Assembly: GCA_946902875.1 (NCBI GenBank)
Contig: OX336343.1
Coordinates: forward strand, 18,771,596-18,835,595
Origin: Nematopogon swammerdamellus
Lineage: Eukaryota > Arthropoda > Insecta > Lepidoptera > Adelidae
Direction: 5' to 3'
Length of the DNA: 64,000 bases
Numbering within the stretch: position 1 is the stretch's first letter; the number at the start of each line of letters is the position of its first letter. The notes beneath the pieces were generated by a model that worked only from the letters and a program-made list of their open reading frames with translations, did no database searches and was not told where the DNA came from. The position numbers and the translations under genes were made by a program. This document shows positions 55,801 through 64,000 of the stretch, piece after piece.

Positions 55801-58800
55801 GTGACCCCACCGAGCACGGCTTGATGGTGCACAGCACACTCCCATTAGTGCGTAGTGCACTCGATGTACCTAATCCGATGATTGTACCAGAAGTCGACCG
55901 ACGGAGTCGTAGCTTCTGGGCGATGTTTTCTGTCATCACCGACACTTGTGAGCCGCTGTCCAGCAACGCACGCACACAATGATATTGACCATCAATATCA
56001 CCGATGTTGACTAGAGCAGTCGCTAGCAACACGGTAGAGTTGACGTGGACGCCGCTGAACGTGTGAGACTGGACTGTGGAGCTGAACGTCGACACAGCAG
56101 CCTCCCCTTCGCACGTTGGTTCACAAGTGAGGTTGGACGATGAGGTTGGAATGTGTATTTTAGTGTGGTGCCGACCCCGACACACTTGGCAAGAAAATTT
56201 AGAAGTACATTTTGCAACTGAGTGGGGGCGCAGGCAATTAAAACAAAGTTTATGTTCCATGACACAGGCTTTCCGTTGCTCGGGTGTCATGGAGTTGAAC
56301 TTGTCACAATGGTAAACTGGATGATTGCTACCACAACAGGGACAGCCTTCGGTGCTTGACGTAAAGCACTTGCTAGTGCCTCCTGGTCTACCTTTACTTG
56401 CACTAGAAAGCTTTACGCTAGACGAGACATTTTCTAAAACCCGAAGTTGGTTTTCTAGAAATATCAGCAATTCGCTGAAAGTCGGAATTTCTGAAGAGTC
56501 GTGGTCAAGCTCGAACATGCTCCGCAAACTTGTGGGTAACTTCCGAGAGATGATGTGAAGCAGTATGAAGCTCCACGAATCCACGCTAAACTTGAGTGCA
56601 TTTAACGCCTGAGTGTTTTCCTTCAGAGTATTTACGAACTTGCGCAGACAATTTTGATTAATTTCACTAAAGTGCTGAAGCGACAAGATCGCATCGAGAT
56701 GCATGTCAGCAATGAGGCGCTTATTTTCGTACCGATCCGTTAATAGTTGGTACGCCACCGTGTAATTATCTTCACAAATTGGCAAATGTCGCACTAAAAT
56801 CAACGGCTCCTTGTCCAGCGTGCTAAATAGGTAGTGCATTTTCTGCACTCCGTTTAGGCAATCATTGTTGTGAACTAAACTATTGAAGACTGAAATGAAA
56901 TTAGTCCACTCAGTAATGACACCACTGTACCTTGTCAGTTCGATCTTCGGAAGTTGAAATTTTGTTTGACCTCTCACTGGTGCACTGTTTTTACTGTCAA
57001 CAACACTTTCGGCCGCTGCTGTACCGCATATGTCGGTGTGAAGCACCTGAACGGAGTAAAACATTTCGAAGAACTCATCATACTCCGCGTCGAGTCTACT
57101 AGAATCTGCTTTTTCATCTCCACTAGAGGCTATAAACATGTGTGAATTTTCAAAGTCTAACCTTAGTTTTTCTATGTCTCGAAAACGCGCTTTGAATTGA
57201 GACACTTGCGATTCAACACGACATTCGGTTATATCCGTGGCTAGCTTGTAAATAGCTTGCAGAGACTTCAACACTAACCTTCGTTGCATACGCGAACTTT
57301 GCAGAGTTCTAGATTCCATGTTTGTTGTTTGTTTACAAACAAACTCGCCTCAACTGACAGTGACAGTAAAGACTGATAGCCGCTTGACAGTGACAGCCAC
57401 ACAATCAGTAAGACTGACCAAATGGCTGAATGATTAAGACTGAAGTACCGACTGACTGACAGTCTGGGAGGGCCGATTGCCAGTAGGCAGAGAAACCTGG
57501 CTAGAACAATCTGACCAAAGACAATTATTTTAAATTTCCCGCCTTTAGGGCGGAAACGGTTTGGCTAATGCAACCGACCAATGAGAGAACGCGGCGAAGT
57601 GAAAACGAGAAAATGAAAGATTTTACTTTATCGAAGTGAATTTATAGGTTACAAAGATCGCAAAAATGTTGAAAATGATGATTTTACAAATAGATTTAGG
57701 AAAAAACGATAGAAACTGGTTAGAAACACGGAAATATCCGCTCAAAGGACCAAAATGGTGGGAAGGGGCGAGAAAAGGATGACGCTGGCTCACCCGATGC
57801 GGCGCGGAGGCGCGCGCAAACGTGCCTGCTCGGCTCCTTCTTCCGTTCCCACCGGGTTGGGGCTGCAGCACTCGCCGGAGACTCCGGCGCGACCGCACTA
57901 ACAGCCGCGGGGGGTGCGCTCGACCGCAAACACGCGAAACGCGAAGTTGGGCTCGGCGGGAGCGCACAGATACGCACGGCGTATTCAAAATGGTTTGGAG
58001 AAGCTCGCTGATTGTCCGTTTTCCGACGCGGGAGAGCACGGCTCGTCGTTCCCGGACGCCGGTTGATGGAGATCTCGTAGAATTTTCCACCAGCGACGGG
58101 TAGGTGAAAAGGAAAAAATTTGGTTGGGAGGACAGGTAGGTAGGCAGGAAAAATGTTAATACCCGCGAGATTTGAATCCACTGTCTCTCATTGATCAGAG
58201 ATCAACCACGATGAATATCTTTTCCTACCCCTACAAAATTGCTTTATCAAGCACGCCCGTCCAAGCACCGCTAGAGTGTGGAACTGTCTTCCAGCGAGTG
58301 TATTTCCTGAATCCTTTAACCTGGGTGTCTTCAAGCGTCGTATTAACGGGCTAGACAGCCTACCAACAGTCCGCAAATCTGCTGGCATGGCACCTGAGCG
58401 TGGTTTCGTGAGGAGAGGTGATTTTGGCTCTGTCGACTGCACCATTGGTCCCTCGGCACAGCCACCCATGCTGGTTTACATAAAAAAAAAACTTCCATAA
58501 TGTATATTTCCCCATTTCTATTTACTTCCCAAATTTGATCTGTATTTACCCTCTTTCCCTTGCTCCTCCTCTCTCCGACTCCTCTTTCTTCCCTAGCTAG
58601 GTGCTACTTTTCTTTCCATCTTTCCTTTCTCTCTCCTCTCGCCTCCTATGTCATTCATTTCTCACTCTCCTTCACCTCTTCGCTCTCTCGCCACTCTCTA
58701 TCACCCTCTCGCTCTCTCACCACACTCTCCCACATCCTAAATCCCTTCTCATTCTCTCCCTCTCGCATCTGCCTGCCATCCCTTCGCATTCTTCCTCGCT

Positions 58801-59285
58801 CTCTCAATCTCCCTCTCCCCTTTTCTATTTCCCTCTGCCCTCTCACTCTTTCTCTTAAACCCTCCCATCTCATTTTGTCTCTTTCTTTCCTGTGTTCACT
58901 ACACTATCCATCTAAACCTCTTCATAAATTTGTGTTGTTGTTGTTGTTTTGGTTTGGGGTTGGCTCTAGGCCTGCAAACTAATCCCCCTTGGTTGGGGAC
59001 CTTCGTGCAAAACCCCGCAGTCTCCAGCTACCCCAGCCAGCCTTTGTCTTCCATGAAAGCCACAAGTCGATCGGGGTGTCTGCAGGCAGCTTATCCCTTA
59101 GTCGCCTTTTACGACATGCACGGGGAGAGATGCAGTGGGACTATTCTTATTAAGTACCGACCCCACACAGTACCATAAATTTGTGTGTACGAATTACTCT
59201 GCGCAGTTTCTCAGTATGCATTTTGCTTCTCGTTTTTCAGAGCAACAAGCCGCTGGAGATGTACTACTCGTGGAAGAAGACCTAG
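46838..59285 (+). CDS. Sce: E3 ubiquitin ligase RING1/Sce (Polycomb PRC1)
   Basis: Sce/RING1 is the catalytic ligase of PRC1 in the nucleus. It monoubiquitinates histone H2A and keeps developmental genes silent with the Psc/PCGF partner. Coding exons: 46838-47399, 48876-49071, 49945-50117, 51201-51373 and 59241-59285 (1149 nt, 382 aa; fly Sce is about 435). The N-terminal block [14 protein letters not shown] is followed by a C3HC4 RING finger (C45, C48, C61, H63, C66, C69, C81, C84). A Ser/Pro/Ala-rich acidic linker comes next. Exons 3-5 form the RAWUL domain ([27 protein letters not shown], ending [11 protein letters not shown]). A 5' UTR exon ends at 46742 (AG before GTAAGT), and the ATG exon begins after an acceptor at 46824. 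The last intron is 7.9 kb because a Pao element sits in it. The exon 1 donor (GTTGGT) is weak. Confidence 0.96.
47516..47600 (-). other. tRNA-like sequence, probably a SINE head or pseudogene
   Basis: On the minus strand, GCCCGGTGGTGTAGATGATT resembles an A box and CAGGTTCAAATCCTGGTTGG a B box with a paired T-arm. The acceptor stem does not close convincingly and no anticodon arm is clear. It lies in Sce intron 1. Confidence 0.4.
47770..48040 (+). repeat. LINE 3'-end fragments
   Basis: Contains GAACCGGGAAAATGTGGAAC, GTCAGGCCGGCATGCATTCG and an A run after GCGCTATCCAT. A piece with GGACTGGAGGAAAATTG is inserted. Confidence 0.6.
48231..48265. repeat. 35-bp hairpin
   Basis: AGATTCAGTTTTCAGT is mirrored exactly by ACTGAAAACTGAATCT across three bases. 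It lies in Sce intron 1. Confidence 0.8.
48472..48828 (+). repeat. SINE-B copy with 5S-like head
   Basis: The head GCCTCGGTAGCTCAGTGGTG, a 5S-like stretch ending GATGGGTGACCGCTCGACC, the body, and a tail GTGTCTGTTTCCATAAAAAA. It ends about 50 bp before Sce exon 2. Confidence 0.8.
49127..49297 (-). repeat. SINE-A, internally deleted
   Basis: Reverse SINE-A head (GGATTCGAACCTCGGACCTC, CTCGGCCACCCGCCGC) joined to part of the body, with the middle missing. Confidence 0.75.
49505..49795. repeat. 23-24 bp minisatellite, about 12 copies
   Basis: A unit of the form TCTCTAATTGGGGGTGTCTATAT repeats with small changes. It lies in Sce intron 2. Confidence 0.9.
50458..50795 (+). repeat. SINE-B copy with 5S-like head
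   Basis: GCCTCGGTAGCTCAGTGGTG, then GTTAAGCACATCTGGGAGAG and GGTCAGTACTTGAATGGGTG. The 3' tail is interrupted at about 50795 by a SINE-A. Confidence 0.8.
50797..51113 (+). repeat. SINE-A copy inserted in SINE-B
   Basis: The head GCGGCGGGTGGCCGAGTGG is present, with an internal deletion removing the B box, then the body and CATAAAAAAAAA tail. The SINE-B tail resumes after it (GATGTAGCCAACCATGTCAG). Confidence 0.8.
51539..58208 (-). mobile_element. Complete BEL/Pao LTR retrotransposon
   Basis: The 5' LTR is 58208-57756 and the 3' LTR 51991-51539, both 453 bp and identical by eye, starting TG and ending CA on the minus strand. The 5-bp target duplication CGATG lies at 51534-51538 and 58209-58213. 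A primer-site candidate, TGGTCCTTTGAGCGG, starts a few bases after the 5' LTR. A G-rich tract (GGGGGGCGG) precedes the 3' LTR. With one uninterrupted polyprotein this looks young and potentially active. It lies antisense in Sce intron 4. Confidence 0.97.
52166..57319 (-). CDS. Pao retrotransposon polyprotein (1717 aa)
   Basis: One frame carries all BEL/Pao domains in the usual order. A Gag-like DUF1759 region spans about 120-290. Cys/His zinc knuckles lie at about 326-385. The aspartic protease site is D454-S-G. Reverse transcriptase covers about 700-930 with an F-V-D-D box at 865-868 and the first Asp near 784. RNase H runs about 1030-1170 (D1041). The integrase has an HHCC zinc region (about 1345-1385) and core residues D1417, D1483 and E1537. 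A C-terminal DUF5641 domain spans about 1615-1712. No stop or frameshift interrupts it and no catalytic residue appears lost. There is no envelope-like frame. Confidence 0.96.
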   Translation of the reverse strand: MESRTLQSSRMQRRLVLKSLQAIYKLATDITECRVESQVSQFKARFRDIEKLRLDFENSHMFIASSGDEKADSSRLDAEYDEFFEMFYSVQVLHTDICGTAAAESVVDSKNSAPVRGQTKFQLPKIELTRYSGVITEWTNFISVFNSLVHNNDCLNGVQKMHYLFSTLDKEPLILVRHLPICEDNYTVAYQLLTDRYENKRLIADMHLDAILSLQHFSEINQNCLRKFVNTLKENTQALNALKFSVDSWSFILLHIISRKLPTSLRSMFELDHDSSEIPTFSELLIFLENQLRVLENVSSSVKLSSASKGRPGGTSKCFTSSTEGCPCCGSNHPVYHCDKFNSMTPEQRKACVMEHKLCFNCLRPHSVAKCTSKFSCQVCRGRHHTKIHIPTSSSNLTCEPTCEGEAAVSTFSSTVQSHTFSGVHVNSTVLLATALVNIGDIDGQYHCVRALLDSGSQVSVMTENIAQKLRLRRSTSGTIIGLGTSSALRTNGSVLCTIKPCSVGSQSTLTTNALILKRVVNNMPSVRVAAQVHEACRNIMLADPKFAISSPIDLLIGADLYDQIFDGRMFKLGDGMPTAYSTVFGWVLLGRAPIASPRREPVTSLACTLNLDLALNKFWESEEPPHSEIHDPENVQCEKHFVETHSRDETGRFVVRLPFKSGRKQLGGTHAIALKRFHLLERKLARDPKLKDLYVAFMRDYLDAGHMRPVSSREGVDRYHIPHHGVLKESSSTTKLRAVFDASMPSTSGISLNHVLIPGPKLQQNIEDIILRFRVHAVVFTSDVKQMYRQVRMHEEDCKYQTIFWRESPNSPVQQYELTTVTYGVSSAAYLAMRVIHELAVINELEHPLGSPLGASRVLKEDIFVDDIVSGSNSVESAKHLQEEVVAVLQQGGFQLRKWSSNHPKLLDHLPPDHCETPLRFEEAGDNIFKILGLEWSARSDQFLYQVSKIGNANTKRGILSNIARLYDPCGYLTPVTFFAKAFMQNLWLLELAWDEMLPIEFLQKWNSFVANFQSLNRVRINRHILSEHTEGCELHGFSDASERGYAAVVYLRGRDVHGEVSVHLVMAKSRVAPLKQKLTIPRLELCGAVLVARLLDHVVRVLSSRMQVGAVTAWCDSSIVLTWLRTSAHKLQTYEANRVSQAQGLLSPDSWRYVPSSLNAADCASRGLYPQELVDHPLWWAPPWLAEAPEAWPADCMAVSVESLPGLRIPPVTSMTTVEDFSFVTRFSALYNLQLVLGWCLRFAHNARHPNDKHQGPLSVRELDSALLVTIKTVQNVEFADTISALLANKQIKSNLLRLNPFLDAQGILRVGGRLTRSSLAYDAKHPIVLPRAHHLTHLIIDHHHQVHLHCGATALMAILQRRFWILSARRSIRLRIFKCLRCFRLKAKPIEPFMGDLPANRIHRSRPFQRSGADFAGPFTIKASKLRGAKTQKAYLCVFVCFATKAVHLEVVSDLTTDAFLASFSRMVSRRGIVTDIFTDCGTNFQGARRYLDEVTEFLMNPGTQGKLHDALRKLQVCWHMNPPQAPHMGGLWETAVKSSKLLLKRVIGEQILTFEELTTIFTKIEAVLNSRPLCPVSSDPNDLDVLTPGHFLIGEPLVGLPEYDFDHTPVNRLTRWQLTQQISQHFWNRWQAEYLHTLQQRPKWQKGVKNLEVGDLALLKEDNLPPLQWRLGRVTKLCPGGDGVVRVVELRTSTGTYLRPTVKVCPLPDQHAV
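58209..58500 (+). repeat. LINE 3'-end fragment
   Basis: Contains TGTGGAACTGTCTTCCAGCG, CGTGAGGAGAGGTGATTTTG and GCTGGTTTACATAAAAAAAA. Its reverse copy is at 35155-35415. The Pao element inserted at its 5' edge. Confidence 0.65.
58520..58900. repeat. CT-rich polypyrimidine tract
   Basis: About 380 bp on the + strand are mostly C and T (CTCTCC, CTTTCTTC words) with few purines. It lies in Sce intron 4, 340 bp or more before the last acceptor. Confidence 0.85.
58930..59180 (-). repeat. Interspersed repeat (repeat C relative)
   Basis: Reverse of the GTAAAAGGCGACTAAGGGAT region of repeat C, preceded by a segment with GGTTTGGGGTTGGCTCTAGG. Confidence 0.55.
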
Positions 59286-59489
59286 AAGTAACTCTCGGTT
59301 TGTTTGTGAGCGGTGACGTCGTTCCACAATCACCGCTCCCGAACAAACCACACTGGCGCGCGCCGAGGGCATTACGTCATGTAGCGTTCTCCGTTGTACA
59401 TATGTACGCGAGTGTAAGTTAAAAGTCATTGATACTGCAATACTGCGTAATCTGTTTTTATTTCATATGAACTTAATTTATGCATACAT

Positions 59490-59555
59490 ACCGCACACAC
59501 TGTATCCTGACAAATCGGGGTAAACAAAGTAATCGGTGTTGTGCTGCAAGAGCAT
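59490..59555 (-). repeat. Repeat C fragment
   Basis: TAAACAAAGTAATCGGTGTT and TTGTGCTGCAAGAG match repeat C in reverse. Confidence 0.55.
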
Positions 59556-59714
59556 ATTTTTAAATTTATGTTATTTAGCTTACAATTTATTATTATTTTA
59601 GATTTGTCTATATATTTTTATTATAATTTAAATTTACGTGGTATTTCAGTATCACAGACGCTGCAGCCAATTATGTGATTGTCATATTTTATTTTTTTTA
59701 ATTTTTATTTTTTA

Positions 59715-59940
59715 TTTTTTTTTATGGAAACTGACACGGTTGGCTACATCACCTACAACATCCGTGATGTCAGCCCATAACACCGGGTGAACTTGGTGCC
59801 ACGTCAGTGCTTCCCTTCGGTCGTGCCGGCTACACTGAACTGGACAGAAAACACAAACTATTTACATAGCCGTTTCGACCGACCTTTCATTCAGTGCGGT
59901 GGTACCAACCCGGGCGGGTTAAACCCTACCACCTAGTGAT
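59715..59940 (-). repeat. SINE-B copy, 5' truncated
   Basis: T run, ATGGAAACTGACACGGTTGG, then the body to ACCCTACCACCTAGTGA. Confidence 0.85.
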
Positions 59941-60045
59941 ATAAGAAGGGAGTCATATCCCTTAGTCGCCTTTTACGACATACACGGGGAGAGATGCAGT
60001 GGGGCTATTCTTTTAAAGTACCGGCCCCACACGGTACAAAAGTCA
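59941..60045 (-). repeat. Repeat C fragment
   Basis: ATCCCTTAGTCGCCTTTTAC and GGCCCCACACGGTAC, the reverse start of repeat C, directly joined to the SINE-B. Confidence 0.65.
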
Positions 60046-60248
60046 TATCCTTGTGATCGTCTCATCTGACATTTCATTGTCAGTGTGTGTGTGTGTTGTT
60101 TCATTGTAACATTCGCTGAGCATGTGGCCGTGATGGCACAAAATTGGTTTTTTGACACATCAAAAGATGGTTATAGGACATTATGCCAAAAAACGTCAGT
60201 TAAACCCCCAGTGTGAATTCTATGTTTGCTCATAACTCGAGAACCACC

Positions 60249-60600
60249 AGTACCAATGAGTTTTTTTTGACGAAAAAATTTACGTGCATACCTACTTGCT
60301 GCTGTTTCACCGTTCGGAACCGGTGTAAAACTGTAGGCCCCTTCCCTTGCACCTCACTAGGTGGTATGCTCAAATTGTAGCCGACTGGGTTGGTACCACC
60401 GTACTGGATGTAAGATGGCCGCATAGCAGACACGGTTGTGTTCAGTCAGTCAGTTCAGTTCAGTGTGTCCAGTATAGCCAGCAATCCAGGGAAGTCTCCG
60501 GTATGGCGCCTACCTTCTCAGAGATGATATTGGCTGGTCGCAGCATGCGCTTTGACCCCTCCGACTCAGCCATCCATGCCGAATTACATAAAGAAAAAAA
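60249..60600 (+). repeat. SINE-A copy, 5' truncated
   Basis: From GTACCAATGAGTTTTTTTTG through the body to CATGCCGAATTACATAAAGA. The tRNA head is missing. Confidence 0.8.
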
Positions 60601-61733
60601 TATTTGGCTTATTTGAACAATGAATAGGAGCTAGTTTTAGTTTTTGTAAGTGATATTTTTATATAAATGCAATATTATTAGTTAGCGGTGTTGATATGTT
60701 TTCAACATGCGTACGAATAAAATTATGAAATCTCCACAACCGATGTAGAAGTATCAAAATGTACGCAGCGATCGATTTAGTCACGCAACAGTAAACTCTG
60801 CGCTACTGACACTCGGTTAATCTGTATATAATAAATGTGTGTTTGAAATTCAATGAAACATCAAAATAGGCTAGCCTGAGTTTTAAAAATGGAATGTAAT
60901 TATTTATTTTTAAAATCTGATACTGTATAAATTGTACAATACAATTAATTTAGTATTAATAAAATAAAAAAATATTTTAGTTTTTACTGTAGCAGGCGTC
61001 ACAGTGTGCGAGCAGCATAATTAGTCAAATGAGAATGAAATGAACTTTTTGCCTTGCTGACTTTAAAGGCATCAAAGTGCTGCACTAACTATATACTATT
61101 ATTCCAAAAATGATGCTAATAGTTATAACGAAAGATCATATAAATATGTTTGGTTGGCTAGATGGAGCATGAAGGGCGCTCTGTGTGGGAACACGTGGCC
61201 CCAATTCCTACCTATCATTTACAGCAATGCCGCTCGGCGATCTCACGTCGACTTACAGCCAATGACAGCGGGCAGAGATGTTGATATCCTCTGCCATAAC
61301 ACTGTGAGCGGTAACTTTCCGCCTATTGCAGTGACACGGCCAATGCTTGATCCCATCTAGCCATAATGTATCTGATCTGTGCTGTAGAGGTATTTGCCCT
61401 CCGGCCACTTGGCTCCCATGACGCCGCTCCCGTGGTATACTCAGATAATTTTTTCGCCTCTTGACTCCCATGGGATTATAGAAGATCTCATGGGATTCTC
61501 GTATAATTTTTTTTGCCTCTTGACTCCTATATTCACATACATACCTATATACCTGTGACAATTTCGATCTAATTCTTTAATTTGATTAATTTTAAGTTCT
61601 CTTCAAGTTGAAATGACGAATGTCGATTTTATGTTTAACCACATTACAATTATTTCTTTTTAAAAGTGAATATTTGTATTTTGACCTCTTTGAAGAATGT
61701 GATCCACGGCCTGAAAGAAAATATCTTCGGATT
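60601..61733. other. Intergenic, no gene seen
   Basis: AT-rich. The pair CTCTTGACTCC(C/T)AT and AATTTTTT(T)(C/T)GCCTCTTG is repeated at about 61445-61530. No coding frame of known type. Confidence 0.4.
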
Positions 61734-61741
61734 CTCTAGAT

Positions 61742-62087
61742 CAGCGGTTCTCAAACTTTTTCGGTGACGGAACCCTTTTTAAAAGCGAAATATTTGACGG
61801 AGCCCTAAAATAAACAAAAAATCGTATTTGTGCATTCTTTGTAACATTTGTTTTTGTGCATTTGTGCATTCTTGTAATAATATTACAATGTAACAGTTAC
61901 TTACATAATATTATAATAATAAAAGAGCAAAACAATAGGAGTGAAAAAGAGAAGTGACGTCTGCGCAGCCGAGCTGAATCGAGCCAGAGAGTGTATTTAA
62001 ATTTTTTTTTTCTCGTATTCTCGCGGAGCCCCCACAGAGGCTCCGCGGAACCCTAGGGCTCCACGGAGCACACTTTGAGTATGGCTG
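61742..62087. mobile_element. hAT-like MITE (346 bp)
   Basis: CTCTAGAT flanks it (61734-61741 and 62088-62095). The ends are imperfect inverted repeats, CAGCGGTTCTCAAACTTT and CAGCCATACTCAAAGTGT, a common hAT-type terminus. The paired motifs GGAACCCT and GGAGCCC lie inside. Confidence 0.85.
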
Positions 62088-63014
62088 CTCTAGATTAGCT
62101 AATAGATCGAAATTGTCACAGGTATATATATATATATATATATACAGGGTGTCCCAGAAACCGACGATAATCCTTTAGCAGGAGATAGGGCTGCTAATTA
62201 CCTCTCAGAATATCTAATTTTAGGTTTAGTAAAAATGGCTTAGTTTTTGAGATATTGTCATTTTTGTAAAAATCCAAAATTTTCGCCCTCAGCTCATTTT
62301 TTTAAATGCCACGAGTACAAATGTAAGATTTTCTTAAATCTAGTTTTTGTCAAATATTCCCGAAAAGTAAGGCTTTCACAAGGTATAATTTATTTTTTTA
62401 TGTTTAATCCTGTTTAGCTGAAAAACGACTTAAGAGCCACATGTTAAAAAAATTTTAGCCTCATCCTTTGAGTTTGGCCCTTCGCGGTGAAAAAAAAAAT
62501 TACTACACTAAAGTGGCATTATGCAAAAAAAATACGCCCATCTAATGTAGTTTTTAAAATGGTAAATCACTTACCGCTTTGCCCAATAATTTATGAGATA
62601 TTGTTATTTAACTGCAAAAAGACCTCGGAATTTGATAACTGTTCTACCAACTACGAATTGGAATAAAATAAACATTTGAAGTAATTGGTCTTTATTAACC
62701 TGTTAAAGTAGATGTTCAAATTGTTTACAACCTGCACAAATGCTAGCTCGACATCTTCTCACAAATGCCCGGTTGATGCGTCGAGCAAGTACTCGATGCA
62801 AGTGCAGATACGTCCACCTCCGATCCATCTGTGGGGATATGCTTGGTCTAAAAAATTACGCACTTCTCTAGCGTAATGGGTTGGGCAGCCATCATTTTGC
62901 AACCACCTCCGTATGGCCAATAGGTACATCTTCTAAAAGGCTCTGAAGCTCCTGTTTCAGAAAGTCAAGATAATTCGCCCGTTTAAAGTCTCTACTATTC
63001 AACGGACGTCTTCT

Positions 63015-63168
63015 TGCCTCCTAGCCACTTGCATCCCCACAGATAGACCGGACGTCTAGATCACCGGATTTAAATCCGTTAGATCTTTATTATTGGGGCT
63101 ATTTAAAAGAAAAAGTTTACGGGAAACCGGTGGAAAACTTGATAAAGCTCAAAGAAAGAATTACAGAA
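63015..63168 (+). pseudogene. Tc1/mariner transposase C-terminal remnant
   Basis: The plus strand reads RSPDLNPLDLYYWGYLKEKV and more, the end of an IS630/Tc1/mariner DDE domain, where the third catalytic acidic residue is expected in or near SPDLNPLD. The frame is interrupted by the SINE-B at 63170. Upstream catalytic parts are absent. Confidence 0.75.
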
Positions 63169-63169
63169 A

Positions 63170-63328
63170 GTTTTTTTTATGTAAACTGACATGGTTGGCT
63201 ACATCACCTACAACATCCGTGATGTCAGCCCATAACACCGGGTGAACTTGGTGCCACGTCAGTGCTTCCCTTCGGTCGTGCCGACTATAGTCAACTGGAC
63301 GGAAAACACAAACTATTTACATAGCATA
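63170..63328 (-). repeat. SINE-B copy nested in the mariner-type element
   Basis: T run, ATGTAAACTGACATGGTTGG, body to ACTATTTACATAGC. Confidence 0.8.
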
Positions 63329-64000
63329 GGTGGACGTATCTGCACTTGCATCGAGTACATGCTCGACGCATCAACCGGGCATTTGTGAGAAGATGTCGAG
63401 CTAGCATTTGTGCAGGTGGTAAACAATTTGAACATCTACTTTAACAGGTTAATAAAGACCAATTTACTTCAAGTGTTATTTTATTCCAATTCGTAGTTGG
63501 TAGAACAGTTATCAAATTCCGAGGTCTTTTTGCAGTTAAATAACAATATCTCATAAATTATTGGGCAAAGCGGTAAGTGATGTACCATTTTAAAAACAAC
63601 ATTAGATGGGCCTATTTTTTTTGCATAATGCCACTTTAGAGTAGTAATTTTTTTTTTCACCGCGAAGGGCCAAACTCAAAGGATGAGGCTGAAATTTTTT
63701 TAACATGTGGCTCTTAAGTCGTTTTTCAGCTAAACAGGATTAAACATAAAAAAATAAATTATACCGTGTGAAAGCCTTACTTTTCGGGAATATTTGACAT
63801 AAACTAGATTTAAGAAAATCTTACATATGTACTGGTGGCATTTAAAAAAATTAGCTGAGGGAGAAAATTTTGGATTTTTACAAAAATGACAATATCTCAA
63901 AAACTAAGCCATTTTTACTAAACCTAAAATTTCATATTTTGAGAGGTAATTAGCAGCCCTATCTCCTGTTAAAGGATTATCGTCGGTTTCTGGGACACCC

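Larger units (their letters stand above)
62149..64000. mobile_element. Tc1/mariner-type element with inverted duplicated end
   Basis: It begins CAGGGTGTCCCAGAAACCGA after TATATA, and the window ends with the reverse complement (...TCTGGGACACCC). The arms, about 62149-62826 and 63328-64000, are complementary along nearly all of their 670 bp. Between them lies a transposase remnant with SPDLNPLD at about 63054-63080. The right boundary and its TA lie at or just past the window end. Confidence 0.82.

Overview
This is a stretch of eukaryotic nuclear DNA, most likely from a moth or butterfly. The host genes are split by GT-AG introns. One of them is a Drosophila-type (type 1) cryptochrome whose sequence reads like lepidopteran CRY1. 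The space between exons is packed with transposons and with short retroposons that have tRNA or 5S-rRNA heads. The taxon is inferred from gene content and from remembered protein families; no database search was run.

Three host genes can be assembled exon by exon. (1) Nubp2, + strand, 3864-8652, five exons, 262 aa: a cytosolic Fe-S cluster assembly P-loop NTPase. (2) cry1, - strand, 36852 down to 13771, twelve exons, 532 aa: the blue-light circadian photoreceptor. Every exon junction keeps frame, and the Trp chain, the flavin-side Cys and the C-terminal F-x-W motif all sit exactly 14 residues before their Drosophila numbers. (3) Sce/RING1, + strand, 46838-59285, five coding exons plus a 5' UTR exon, 382 aa: the Polycomb (PRC1) H2A ubiquitin ligase. 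They look like three independent transcription units with no shared pathway.

The most unusual feature lies inside cry1. Three of its twelve exons (1, 3 and 10) have each been amplified separately into tandem arrays: about 3.5 copies at a 164-165 bp period, 7 copies at 150 bp, and about 8-9 copies at 178 bp. Each unit carries the coding exon plus a few bases holding one splice site, and almost no intron. The exon 3 array is largely in frame and has four acceptors that could give full-length protein, so repeat-extended CRY1 isoforms are possible. Any inclusion of an upstream exon 10 copy hits an in-frame stop. The other exons are single.

The mobile elements are well preserved. A complete BEL/Pao retrotransposon (51539-58208) has a 1717-aa open frame, 453-bp LTRs identical by eye and a CGATG target duplication, and lies antisense in the last Sce intron. 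A gypsy-type element in cry1 intron 3 (28897-32672) has lost its reverse transcriptase and most of its integrase yet keeps one 723-aa frame. A 656-bp hAT-like MITE sits inside its 3' LTR. Other elements include a decayed piggyBac (1060-2682), four more hAT-like MITEs with 8-bp target duplications, a pogo-like element just after Nubp2, a 1.9-kb foldback element, and a Tc1/mariner relative with an inverted duplicated end at the window edge. Many copies of two SINE families and several LINE 3' ends fill the rest.
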